Below, one piece after another: positions 1-7,227 of a DNA stretch of 16,352 nt. This DNA comes from an uncultured Actinotalea sp. (GTDB lineage: Bacteria > Actinomycetota > Actinomycetes > Actinomycetales > Cellulomonadaceae), in NCBI RefSeq assembly GCF_946885855.1, contig NZ_CAMPHH010000044.1, forward strand, positions 1 through 16,352, given 5' to 3'. A program made the position numbers and the translations under genes. The notes beneath the pieces are model-generated. The model had not been told where the DNA came from. It saw only the letters and a program-made list of their open reading frames with translations, and made no database searches. How positions within the stretch are numbered: position 1 is the first letter of the stretch; every line of letters begins with the position of its first letter.

Positions 1-1065
1 GCACCACCGACACAGCCCGGACCCGCGCCGCTGCCTGCGGGTCCCGAGCAGCCCGGCCCGTCCGGCCGCGCGTCGTCGGACGAGCCGCACGTGCCGGCCC
101 ACGGCTTCGTCCCCTCCCGCGAGCTCCGCGACGACCTGGGCGCGCTGCGCGCGGAGGTCGCGAAGGCCGTCGTCGGGCAGGACGCAGCCGTCACGGGGCT
201 CGTCATCGCCCTGCTGTGCCGAGGGCACGTCCTCCTCGAGGGCGTGCCGGGCGTGGCGAAGACCCTGCTCGTACGGACGCTGAGCACCGCCCTGCAGCTG
301 GACACCAAGCGCGTCCAGTTCACGCCCGACCTCATGCCGGGCGACGTGACCGGCTCGCTCGTGTACGACGCCCGCACCGCGCAGTTCTCCTTCCGCGAGG
401 GCCCGGTCTTCACCAACCTGCTGCTCGCGGACGAGATCAACCGGACCCCTCCGAAGACCCAGGCATCGCTGCTGGAGGCCATGGAGGAGCGCCAGGTGTC
501 CGTCGACGGCCACCCCCGCCGGCTGCCCGACCCGTTCCTGGTCATCGCGACGCAGAACCCGGTCGAGTACGAGGGCACCTACCCCCTGCCGGAAGCCCAG
601 CTCGACCGCTTCCTGCTCAAGCTCACGCTGCCGCTGCCCGAGCGCGACCAGGAGATCGAGGTGCTGCGCCGGCACGCCGCGGGGTTCGACCCCCGCGACC
701 TCGCCGGCGCCGGGGTCCGCCCGGTGACCGACGCCGAGCAGCTCGCCCGCGCCCGGGCCGAGGTCGCGCAGGTGCAGGTCGCGCCGGAGGTCCTCGGGTA
801 CGCCGTCGACCTCGTCCGCGCCACCCGCCGCTCGCCGTCGTTGTCCCTCGGCGTCTCCCCCCGCGGCGCGACGGCCCTGCTGACCACGGCCCGTGCCTGG
901 GCGTGGCTGTCGGGCCGGGGCTACGTCACGCCGGACGACGTCAAGGCGCTCGCCCACCCGACCCTGCGCCACCGCGTGCAGCTGCGTGCGGAGGCCGAGC
1001 TCGAGGGCGTGACGGCGGAGAGCGTGCTCGACACGGTCCTCGGCGCCGTCCCGGTCCCCCGCTGA
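1..1065 (+). CDS. MoxR-family AAA+ ATPase, 5' end outside window
   Basis: This is an MoxR-type AAA+ ATPase, a chaperone-like protein thought to remodel or activate partner complexes, usually together with a DUF58/VWA protein such as the one encoded next. Numbering from the GTG at 91, it shows Walker A GVPGVAKT (51-58), Walker B LLADE (111-115), sensor 1 in IATQNP (Asn156) and sensor 2 in GVSPRG (Arg258), so it looks catalytically intact. The conserved core begins near residue 12. The frame stays open upstream to base 1 with G/C-rich third positions and encodes a Pro/Ala-rich stretch, and the GTG at 91 has no convincing RBS or -10. I therefore think translation starts before the window and list the gene as 5' partial; a start at 91 is the fallback. 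Stop TGA 1063-1065. It probably forms an operon with the DUF58 gene. Confidence 0.93.
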   Translation, partial: APPTQPGPAPLPAGPEQPGPSGRASSDEPHVPAHGFVPSRELRDDLGALRAEVAKAVVGQDAAVTGLVIALLCRGHVLLEGVPGVAKTLLVRTLSTALQLDTKRVQFTPDLMPGDVTGSLVYDARTAQFSFREGPVFTNLLLADEINRTPPKTQASLLEAMEERQVSVDGHPRRLPDPFLVIATQNPVEYEGTYPLPEAQLDRFLLKLTLPLPERDQEIEVLRRHAAGFDPRDLAGAGVRPVTDAEQLARARAEVAQVQVAPEVLGYAVDLVRATRRSPSLSLGVSPRGATALLTTARAWAWLSGRGYVTPDDVKALAHPTLRHRVQLRAEAELEGVTAESVLDTVLGAVPVPR

Positions 1066-1068
1066 CCC

Positions 1069-2361
1069 GTGGCCCTCACCTGGCGCGCCGTCGCCCTCGC
1101 CGCGCTCGGCCTCGCGGCCGTCGTCCTCGTCCCGACGACGGCGACCGCGCTCGCCTGGGGCGTGCTCGTGGCGGCTGTGTGCCTGGTCGACCTCGCGCTG
1201 GCCGCGTCCCCGCGCGAGGTGGCCCTGACGCGGTCCGTCCCCCGCTCGGTGCGGCTCACCGAGACGACGCGCTCGACGCTCGTCGTGACGAACCGGTCGG
1301 GCCGCCGGCTGCGCGCGACGCTGCGGGACGCCTGGCAGCCGTCAGCAGGGGCGACCCGCAACCGGCACGAGGTCGACGTGCCCGACGGCGAGGCGCGGCG
1401 GGTCGTGACGCCGCTGCGGCCGACGCGCCGCGGTGACCGGCTGGCCGACCGGGTCACCATCCGGTCCTACGGTCCGCTGCGGGTCGCGGCCCGGCAGGCG
1501 TCGGTCGCCGTGCCGGGGCGGCTGCGGGTGCTTCCCGAGTTCGCGTCCCGGCGGCACCTGCCGAGCCGGCTCGCCCGGCTGCGCGAGATGGACGGGCGCA
1601 CCGCCGTGCAGATCCGCGGCGCCGGCACGGAGTTCGACTCGCTGCGGGAGTACGTCATCGGCGACGACGTGCGCTCGATCGACTGGCGCGCGACGGCGCG
1701 CCGGTCCGAGGTCGTCGTCCGGACCTGGCGCCCGGAGCGCGACCGGAGGGTGCTCGTCGTCCTCGACACCTCCCGGACGTCGGCGGCGCGGATCGGTGAC
1801 GTCCCACGCATCGACGCCTCCATCGAGGCGGCGCTGCTGCTGTCGGCGCTCGCCTCCCGTGCCGGGGACCGCGTCGACCTCATCGCCTACGACCGGCGCC
1901 TGCGGGCGCAGGTGACCGGTGCGAACGGTCCGCGGCTGCTCCCCGAGCTCGCGGACGCGCTGGCGCCCGTCGACCCCGCCCTGGTCGAGGCGGACTGGCC
2001 GGCCGTCGTCGCGACGGTCCGGCAGCGCCTGTCGCAGCGGGCGCTCGTCGTCCTGCTCACGTCCCTGGAGCCCGCCGCGGTGGAGAGCGGGGTCCTGCCC
2101 GTCGTCGCGCCGCTCGCGCACGACCACACGGTCGTCCTCGCGTCCGTGGCGGACCCGGAGGTCGCCGCCCTGCGCGGACGCCGCGACGGGTCCGACGAGG
2201 TCTACGACGCCGCCGCCGCCGAGCGGACCGAGCTCGAACGCGCCGCGGTGAGCATCCGACTGCGCCAGCGCGGCGTCGAGGTCGTCGACGCGCTGCCCGA
2301 GGAGCTCGCCCCGCGCCTGGCCGACACCTACCTCGCCCTCAAGGCGGCAGGTCGCCTCTGA
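1069..2361 (+). CDS. DUF58 domain-containing membrane protein
   Basis: This 430-aa DUF58 protein is the usual genomic partner of MoxR ATPases; its biochemical role is not established. Two membrane helices sit at about residues 6-23 and 27-46, followed by a beta-rich segment. The DUF58 signature runs from about 186 to 210, with GTEFDSLREY then GDDVRSIDWRATA. A VWA-like strand LVVLDTSRTS (229-238) follows, and its Asp-x-Ser (233-235) resembles a reduced MIDAS metal site. The GTG start lies 3 nt after the MoxR stop. No Shine-Dalgarno is visible, so translation probably depends on coupling to moxR. Length and motif order are normal for the family. I infer a membrane-anchored substrate or adaptor that the MoxR ATPase remodels at the cytoplasmic face. 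Confidence 0.93.
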   Translation: MALTWRAVALAALGLAAVVLVPTTATALAWGVLVAAVCLVDLALAASPREVALTRSVPRSVRLTETTRSTLVVTNRSGRRLRATLRDAWQPSAGATRNRHEVDVPDGEARRVVTPLRPTRRGDRLADRVTIRSYGPLRVAARQASVAVPGRLRVLPEFASRRHLPSRLARLREMDGRTAVQIRGAGTEFDSLREYVIGDDVRSIDWRATARRSEVVVRTWRPERDRRVLVVLDTSRTSAARIGDVPRIDASIEAALLLSALASRAGDRVDLIAYDRRLRAQVTGANGPRLLPELADALAPVDPALVEADWPAVVATVRQRLSQRALVVLLTSLEPAAVESGVLPVVAPLAHDHTVVLASVADPEVAALRGRRDGSDEVYDAAAAERTELERAAVSIRLRQRGVEVVDALPEELAPRLADTYLALKAAGRL

Positions 2362-2404
2362 CGCCGACGGGCCCGCGCCGCCGCTGGGGCGGTCCACCGT
2401 GTGG

Positions 2405-2410
2405 CACGCT
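2405..2410 (+). promoter_or_regulatory. Probable leaderless -10 for the 2418 gene
   Basis: CACGCT ends 7 nt before the ATG at 2418 and is preceded by TGG, giving an extended -10 arrangement. It differs from TANNNT at the first base. With usual spacing, transcription would start at or next to the A of ATG. Confidence 0.4.
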
Positions 2411-2417
2411 CGTCCGC

Positions 2418-3254
2418 ATGGCCGCACCGCCCCGCTCCGGACGCCCCTCGCCCGCGGAACGCCGTCGTCGGCGGACCCGGACGCTGGCGCTCGTCGTCGC
2501 GATCGCCCTCGTGGCGACGCTGGCGATCCCGCTGGCCGCCCTCGCGACGCCAGGGCGGCCCTCCGGGCCGCTCCCCGTCGGTGCTGCCGACGTCTCCGTG
2601 GCGGACGCGCAGTCGCTCGCAGACGCGCGGGAGGTGCTCGGCAGGGACGACCTGCACGAGGTCTGGCTGTGGTCGACGGCGTTCCTCCGCGGGGACGCGG
2701 CGGCGCTGGCCGCACCGTTGGACGGCGCGGACCAGTGGCTCGCCGGTGCGGCGACGGGCACCCGCACCGCGTGGCTCGACCCGGACCTGGACCGCGTGGT
2801 CCTGGCAGCGTCCGACGACGACGCCGAGCTCGCCGCCGCCCTGGCGGCCCTCGCCACCGACGACCGGCTCGTGACGGACGAGGGCGACTGGCTCGTCCTC
2901 GCCGCCGACGGGACCGTGCGGTCCCTCGTGCCCGACCGCGTCGGCGAGGGGCCCGCGGCACCGACCGCGCTGGCCGACTTCCAGGCGACCCGAGCCGCGC
3001 GGTGGGAGGCCGTCATGGCGGCGGCCGGGGACGACGCCGGCGACACCGGCGCCGGGTCCGGGGGTACCGACGACGCCGTCGACGCAGCGGGTGCGGACGG
3101 CCTGCGCGCCGTCGTGCCGTGGGTGCTGCTCGTGGCGCTGGTCCTCACGGGGTCCGCCGTCGCGGTCCGTGCGCGCCGGGGTCGGACGGCCGGGGAGGAA
3201 GCAGGCGGCGCCGGTCAGGCCGCCGTCGGCAGCGCGTCGCCGCGCTCCTCCTGA
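2418..3254 (+). CDS. Hypothetical single-pass membrane protein with exported domain
   Basis: I do not recognise this 278-aa protein. It has a basic N-terminus (RRRRR near 16-20) and a hydrophobic segment at about 22-44 that could be a signal peptide or anchor. An acidic, Ala-rich domain (about 45-225) follows and ends in a flexible Gly/Asp/Ala linker. A second hydrophobic segment at about 231-252 precedes a basic RARRGR stop-transfer tail, giving type I topology with most of the protein outside. No catalytic motif or cysteine cluster is visible. It lies 56 nt after the DUF58 gene, with its own -10-like hexamer 7 nt before the ATG, so it may be transcribed both in an operon and alone. The last 40 bp overlap the convergent SpoIIM-family gene. 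Neighbours suggest a role in the MoxR-DUF58 membrane module, but this is inference. Confidence 0.72.
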   Translation: MAAPPRSGRPSPAERRRRRTRTLALVVAIALVATLAIPLAALATPGRPSGPLPVGAADVSVADAQSLADAREVLGRDDLHEVWLWSTAFLRGDAAALAAPLDGADQWLAGAATGTRTAWLDPDLDRVVLAASDDDAELAAALAALATDDRLVTDEGDWLVLAADGTVRSLVPDRVGEGPAAPTALADFQATRAARWEAVMAAAGDDAGDTGAGSGGTDDAVDAAGADGLRAVVPWVLLVALVLTGSAVAVRARRGRTAGEEAGGAGQAAVGSASPRSS

Positions 3255-4213
3255 CCCAGGTCCCCCGTCTCGCCCTCCCGGGACGCCCGCCGGCCGAGCG
3301 TGAGCACGTACGCCCAGTACGCGGCCAGGACCACGGCGCCGATGGCGATCTTGAGCCACCAGGGCAGGACGGTCGAGGGCGTGACGAAGCCCTCGACGAG
3401 CCCCGACACGCCCAGGACGACCACGAGGCCCAGCGCCACCGTGATGAGGGACCTGCCCTCCTCGGCGACCGCGCGGCTGCGCGGCCGGCCGGCGGGGTCG
3501 ACGACCGTCCAGAAGAGCTTCAGGCCCGCACCGCCCGCCACGAAGATGGCGGTGAGCTCCATGAGCCCGTGAGGGAGGATGAGCTGGAAGAAGATGTCGA
3601 GACCGTCGTGCAGGGCCATGACCCCGCCGGCCGCGCCGACGTTGACGGCGTTGGACAGCAGGACGTAGACCGGCCAGATGCCGGAGATGCCGAAGGCCAC
3701 GCACTGCGCGGCGATCCAGGCGTTGTTGGTCCAGACCTGGGCGGCGAAGCTGCTGCCGTCGTACTGCGTGTAGTAGGAGGCGAACTGCTGCTCGGCGTAG
3801 AGCCGCAGCTCAGCGGGGGTCCCGAACGCGGCCTGGGCGCTCGGGTCGTGGTACATCGTGAAGCCGGCCACGGTGGCGACCAGGCAGAAGGCGACCGTCA
3901 CCCCGACCGTCCACCAGCGCACCCGGTAGAAGGCCGCGGGCAGGACGACGGCGAAGAACCGCGCCAGGTCCGACCAGGACGGGTCGTGGGCGCCGGCGAT
4001 CGCCGCACGGGCGCGGGCGAGGAGGTCGGACAGGTGCGACACCACGGACGGGTCGGGCGCTGCGGAACGCACCGCCGACAGGTGCGTCGCCACCTGCTGG
4101 TAGAGGGCGACGAGCTCGTCGCTCTCCGCGCCGCTCAGGCGCCGACGGCGGCTGAGGTCGTCCAGTCGCTGCCAGCTCGCGCTGTGCACGGCGGAGAACG
4201 CATCCAGGTCCAC
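3215..4213 (-). CDS. Stage II sporulation protein M (SpoIIM/DUF95) family membrane protein
   Basis: This 332-aa member of the SpoIIM/DUF95 family is a multi-pass membrane protein. In Bacillus, SpoIIM is part of the engulfment machinery; actinobacterial homologues beside MoxR/DUF58/RDD genes have no defined role and do not imply endospores. About 95 cytosolic residues come first. Membrane segments lie near 101-119, 163-190, 205-235, 254-275 and 284-305. The family hallmark HGLMELTAIFVAGGAG spans about 215-230. The GTG start at 4213 gives an MDLDAF N-terminus typical of actinobacterial members. A CAGGCT hexamer lies 7 nt upstream, so it is probably leaderless. The charged tail (about 308-332) is encoded by DNA that partly overlaps the end of the opposite gene. 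Confidence 0.9.
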   Translation of the reverse strand: MDLDAFSAVHSASWQRLDDLSRRRRLSGAESDELVALYQQVATHLSAVRSAAPDPSVVSHLSDLLARARAAIAGAHDPSWSDLARFFAVVLPAAFYRVRWWTVGVTVAFCLVATVAGFTMYHDPSAQAAFGTPAELRLYAEQQFASYYTQYDGSSFAAQVWTNNAWIAAQCVAFGISGIWPVYVLLSNAVNVGAAGGVMALHDGLDIFFQLILPHGLMELTAIFVAGGAGLKLFWTVVDPAGRPRSRAVAEEGRSLITVALGLVVVLGVSGLVEGFVTPSTVLPWWLKIAIGAVVLAAYWAYVLTLGRRASREGETGDLGQEERGDALPTAA

Positions 4214-4219
4214 GCCCGG

Positions 4220-4225
4220 TAGCCT
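4220..4225 (+). promoter_or_regulatory. Possible -10 for the RDD gene, overlapping the opposite -10
   Basis: TAGCCT matches TANNNT on the plus strand and shares five bases with the minus-strand hexamer of the SpoIIM-family gene. It would give a leader of about 95 nt before the preferred GTG at 4327. No -35 is visible, so support is weak. Confidence 0.25.
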
Positions 4226-4226
4226 G
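4221..4226 (-). promoter_or_regulatory. Probable leaderless -10 for the SpoIIM-family gene
   Basis: On the minus strand CAGGCT is followed by exactly 7 nt and then the GTG start codon at 4213. This matches the spacing at manB and DUF3499, with a C in place of the first T. Confidence 0.5.
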
Positions 4227-4326
4227 CCACAGCGAGGTGGGCCGCCGGCCGAGGGCTGTGGAGGTCCGGAGGAGCAGAGGGACCGGCGCGCGCGACGTGG
4301 GCCGGACGGGGCGGGAGCGTGGGCGG

Positions 4327-5208
4327 GTGTCCGAGGAGATCCTCATCGGCGAGGGCGTCGTGCTCGACGCCCGGCCGGCCTCGTTCGCCACGCGGGCTCT
4401 CGGCGCCCTCCTCGACATCGCCGTCCAGGGCGTCCTGGCGGTCATCCTCGTCGTCGTCGTCCCCGCCGTCGCCGGTGGCCTCGACCCGGCCCAGCTCGCG
4501 GCCCTCGGCATCGGGCTCGTCGTCCTCGTGCTCGTCGTGCTCCCGACCACCGTGGAGACGCTGACCCGGGGCCGCTCCGTCGGCAAGCTGGTGGTCGGCA
4601 TCCGGGTCGTGCGCGACGACGGCGGCCCGGTGCGCTTCCGCCACGCCGTGCTGCGCGCGCTCGTGGCCGTCGGCGAGATCTGGCTGACCGCAGGAGCCGT
4701 CGCCCTCATCACCTCGTTGGTGCACCCGCAGGGCAAGCGCGTCGGCGACCTGCTCGCGGGGACCTACGCCGTCCGGGTCCGCGGTGGGCAGCGCGCCCTG
4801 CCCCCGGTGCCGATGCCCCCGGAGCTCGCGGCCTGGGCCGCGGGCGCCGACATCCGCCGCCTGCCGGACGGCCTCGCCCTCGCGACGCGGCAGTTCCTCG
4901 GCCGCGCGATGAGCCTCAACCCGGCCTCGCGGGAGGCACTCGGTCTGCGCCTCGCGGCCGAGGTGGAGTCGCACGTGGCGCCCGGACCCCCGCCCGGCAC
5001 CCACCCCGAGCGGTTCATCGCCGCGGTGCTGGCCGAGCGGCGCGACCGGGAGTACGCCCGGGCGGTGCAGGTCGCCGAGCAGGCCCGGGCCGAGGCTGCC
5101 CTCCTGCACCGGCTGCCGCACGGCATCCCGGACCCCGAGGACCGCGGGACCCCCGGGACGCCCGTGTTGCAGCACGTGCCCCAGGGCGTCCCCGGCCCAC
5201 CGGCCTGA
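4327..5208 (+). CDS. RDD family membrane protein with long cytosolic C-terminal extension
   Basis: This 293-aa RDD protein has three predicted helices at about 24-48, 58-77 and 111-132. Family features include Arg23 and Asp30 in the first helix region (RALGALLD), TRGRSVGKL near 80-88 and KRVGDLLAGT near 137-146. RDD proteins have been linked to transport in some bacteria, but no substrate can be inferred here. Residues from about 153 onward form an unusual hydrophilic region with an Ala/Arg/Glu-rich helical part (about 215-265) and a Pro-rich tail. The GTG at 4327 gives the family-like N-terminus VSEEILIGEG and has a GGGAG motif 9 nt upstream; in-frame GTGs at 4237 and 4297 are alternatives. 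It is divergent from the SpoIIM-family gene, a pairing common in actinobacterial MoxR loci. Its stop is 3 nt from the convergent Trm112-like stop. Confidence 0.88.
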   Translation: MSEEILIGEGVVLDARPASFATRALGALLDIAVQGVLAVILVVVVPAVAGGLDPAQLAALGIGLVVLVLVVLPTTVETLTRGRSVGKLVVGIRVVRDDGGPVRFRHAVLRALVAVGEIWLTAGAVALITSLVHPQGKRVGDLLAGTYAVRVRGGQRALPPVPMPPELAAWAAGADIRRLPDGLALATRQFLGRAMSLNPASREALGLRLAAEVESHVAPGPPPGTHPERFIAAVLAERRDREYARAVQVAEQARAEAALLHRLPHGIPDPEDRGTPGTPVLQHVPQGVPGPPA

Positions 5209-5211
5209 GGG

Positions 5212-5424
5212 TCAGACCGTGCCCGCCGACGGGTACGCCTCGTCCACCAGGAGCACCGGGATGCCGTCCCGGACGGGGTAGGCCAGGACGCACGCCTGCC
5301 CCGTGCACACCAGCTCCGCGGCGCCGTCCGGCCGGCGCCCGTCGCGCAGCGGGGAGCCGCAGCCCGGGCACCGCAGGAGCTCCCGCACCCAGCCCGTCAC
5401 CGCGCCGTCAGCGGTGGCGCTCAC
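5212..5424 (-). CDS. Trm112-family small zinc-binding protein
   Basis: This 70-aa protein resembles the Trm112/YcaR family, small zinc-binding domains that in eukaryotes and archaea stabilise partner methyltransferases; bacterial roles are mostly undefined. Zinc ligands appear to be Cys19 and Cys22 (CPGC) with Cys40 and Cys45. The ending AYPVRDGIPVLLVDEA (about 48-63) is the characteristic Trm112 C-terminal strand. Translation starts at the GTG whose bases overlap the manB stop (GTGA, 5421-5424), which implies translational coupling to manB. Longer upstream starts would run inside manB in another frame and are rejected. The gene ends 3 nt from the convergent RDD gene, leaving no room for a separate terminator. 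Confidence 0.85.
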   Translation of the reverse strand: MSATADGAVTGWVRELLRCPGCGSPLRDGRRPDGAAELVCTGQACVLAYPVRDGIPVLLVDEAYPSAGTV

Positions 5425-6923
5425 GCCGCACCCCCCGTGCCGCGCACGAGGCCGAGCACGTCGTCGCGCACCTTGACCATGACGTCCTCGTCCGCGGCCT
5501 CGACGTTGAGCCGCAGGAGCGGCTCCGTGTTGGACGCGCGCAGGTTGAACCACCAGCGGGGGTGGGAGTCCCAGTGCGAGACGGTGAGCCCGTCCATCTC
5601 GTCCACCGTGACCGGCCCGGCGCCCTGCTGGGTCACGTAGGCCTCCACGACCCGTGCCCGCGCCGCCGTGACGTCCGGTACGCGGGAGTTGATCTCACCG
5701 CTGGCGACGTAGGGCTCGTACGCCTCGGCCAGGCCCGACATCGTCGCGAGGCCCCCGTCCCGCGCCTCGCCGAGCGCGGCGAGCACGTGCATCGCCGCGA
5801 GCATGCCGGTGTCCGCGAAGAAGAAGTCGCGGAAGTAGTAGTGGGCGCTGTGCTCCCCGCCGAACACCGCGTTGTTCGCGGCCATCTCGGCCTTGATGAA
5901 GGAGTGCCCGACCCGGGTGCGCACCGTCCGCGCCCCGGCGGAGCGCAGCAGGTCCGGCACGACGGCGGACGTGATGAGGTTGTGGATCACCGTGGGCGTC
6001 CGCCCCGCCGCCTGCTCGCGGGCCACCTCGCGCAGGCCGACCAGGGCCGTCACCGCCGACGGCGACACCGGCTCCCCGCGCTCGTCGACGACGAAGCACC
6101 GGTCCGCGTCGCCGTCGAAGGCCAGCCCGAGGTCCGCACCGTGCGCGACGACGGCCGCCTGGAGGTCGCGCAGGTTCTCCGGCTCCAGCGGGTTCGCCTC
6201 GTGGTTCGGGAAGGAGCCGTCCAGCTCGAAGTAGAGCGGGACGACCTCCAGCGGGAGCGCAGGCAGTCCGCTGTCCGTCCCGAGCACGGCAGGCACCGTC
6301 AGCCCGGCCATGCCGTTGCCGGCGTCGACGACGACCTTGAGGGGCCGGATCGCCGAGAGGTCGACGAGGGAGCGGAGGAAGGCGGCGTACTCGCCGAGCA
6401 TCTCCCGGTGGGTGACGGTGCCCGGCGTCGGCGCGGGCTCCGGGCCGCCGTCGGCCAGGTACCGGGCCGCGAGCTCGCGGATCTCCGCCAGCCCCGAGTC
6501 CTCCCCGACCGGGCGGGCGCCCGCGTGGCACATCTTGATGCCGTTGTACTCCGCCGGGTTGTGGCTCGCGGTGAACATGGCCCCGGGCAGCCCGAGCGAG
6601 CCCGAGGCGTGGTAGAGCCCGTCGGTCGAGCACAGGCCGATGCGGACGACGTCGACGCCCCGCGCCGTGAGGCCCTCGGCGAACGCGTCGACGAGCGCGT
6701 CCCCGGACGGGCGCATGTCCTGACCGACGACGACTCGCGCGTCGCCCGCGGACCGGTGGACGACCACCTCGGCGAAGGCGGCCCCGATCGCCTTCGCGAC
6801 CAGCGGGCTGAACGGCTCCGGGACCACGCCCCGGACGTCGTAGGCCTTGATGAGCCCCGACAGGTCCGGCGGCGGTGCGGGAGTGGCCGTGAGATCAGGG
6901 GCGAGGTCGTCGTGGGAGGTCAC
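5421..6923 (-). CDS. manB: Phosphomannomutase / phosphoglucomutase ManB
   Basis: This 500-aa alpha-D-phosphohexomutase interconverts mannose-6-phosphate and mannose-1-phosphate in the cytosol, feeding GDP-mannose synthesis for glycans and lipoglycans; some members also act on glucose phosphates. The start region has KAYDVRGVVPE. The phosphoserine loop TASHNP has Ser120. The Mg-binding loop is DGDADR (270-275) and the sugar-binding loop is GEHSAHYYF (356-364), with Ala where Gly is common. The C-terminal phosphate-binding region contains RASNTEPLLRLN. The GTG at 6923 is chosen because TAGACT ends exactly 7 nt upstream, pointing to a leaderless mRNA. The frame runs 78 codons further upstream, but that would overlap the zinc-ribbon gene and does not look family-like. 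It is slightly longer than enteric ManB because of a Pro-rich N-terminus. Confidence 0.96.
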   Translation of the reverse strand: MTSHDDLAPDLTATPAPPPDLSGLIKAYDVRGVVPEPFSPLVAKAIGAAFAEVVVHRSAGDARVVVGQDMRPSGDALVDAFAEGLTARGVDVVRIGLCSTDGLYHASGSLGLPGAMFTASHNPAEYNGIKMCHAGARPVGEDSGLAEIRELAARYLADGGPEPAPTPGTVTHREMLGEYAAFLRSLVDLSAIRPLKVVVDAGNGMAGLTVPAVLGTDSGLPALPLEVVPLYFELDGSFPNHEANPLEPENLRDLQAAVVAHGADLGLAFDGDADRCFVVDERGEPVSPSAVTALVGLREVAREQAAGRTPTVIHNLITSAVVPDLLRSAGARTVRTRVGHSFIKAEMAANNAVFGGEHSAHYYFRDFFFADTGMLAAMHVLAALGEARDGGLATMSGLAEAYEPYVASGEINSRVPDVTAARARVVEAYVTQQGAGPVTVDEMDGLTVSHWDSHPRWWFNLRASNTEPLLRLNVEAADEDVMVKVRDDVLGLVRGTGGAA

Positions 6924-6930
6924 GTCGGGC

Positions 6931-6936
6931 AGTCTA
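6931..6936 (-). promoter_or_regulatory. Leaderless -10 for manB
   Basis: TAGACT on the minus strand matches TANNNT and is followed by 7 nt and the GTG start of manB. It lies in the 53-nt gap after the zinc-ribbon gene, so manB can be transcribed independently of DUF3499. No clear -35 was found. Confidence 0.65.
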
Positions 6937-6976
6937 GGGAAACCGCGGGCGGCCGGGGACGCCCCGCCGTCGCACG

Positions 6977-7225
6977 TCACCGGGGCTTGGTCGACCGCCG
7001 CAGGACCGAGTCGATGGGGAGCGGGGCCCACCCGTCGGGCGCCGGCTCGAACCACTCGCGCCGCTCGCACGCCTGGCAGGAGACGAACAGGACGTCCGTG
7101 CCGTCCGTGAGCACCATCGGCAGGCGCGTGAGGTCGCGACCCCGGCACGCGCTGCACCGGGACGGCCCGTCCGGTCCCGCGGCCAGGCCGCCGGTCGCCC
7201 CCTGCCGTCCCCCTGGCACCACCAC
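6977..7225 (-). CDS. Small zinc-ribbon protein with two CxxC motifs
   Basis: This 82-aa protein has no name that I recognise. It has two CxxC knuckles, Cys24/Cys27 (CSAC) and Cys50/Cys53 (CQAC), with aromatic and charged residues after the second (ERREWFEP). This is the layout of a four-cysteine zinc ribbon. The first roughly 20 residues are Gly-rich and probably flexible. The DUF3499 stop is followed by 2 nt and then three consecutive GTG codons (7225, 7222, 7219), any of which could start translation. A GAGGGG Shine-Dalgarno lies 8 nt before the first. It is very probably co-transcribed with DUF3499 and is followed by the separate manB promoter. A nucleic-acid-binding or protein-docking role is possible but unproven. 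The upstream part of its open frame is shadow of DUF3499. Confidence 0.75.
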   Translation of the reverse strand: MVVPGGRQGATGGLAAGPDGPSRCSACRGRDLTRLPMVLTDGTDVLFVSCQACERREWFEPAPDGWAPLPIDSVLRRSTKPR

Positions 7226-7227
7226 GG

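Noticed and set aside
2378..2392. Possible hairpin CCGCC-loop-GGCGG after the DUF58 stop
   Set aside because: The stem is only 5 bp with no T-run, which is common by chance in this G+C content.
1342..2961. Minus-strand 539-codon open frame across the DUF58 gene and its neighbour
   Set aside because: Shadow frame rich in Arg/Pro/Gly, opposite the recognisable DUF58 motifs.
2399..4222. Plus-strand 607-codon open frame covering the SpoIIM-family gene
   Set aside because: It is antisense to clear membrane helices and the SpoIIM hallmark, has no domain, and is compositionally like other shadows.
4237..4326. Upstream start (GTG 4237) for the RDD protein
   Set aside because: It would add 30 Arg/Gly-rich residues with no family match. 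The GTG at 4327 gives the expected N-terminus, although this is not proven.
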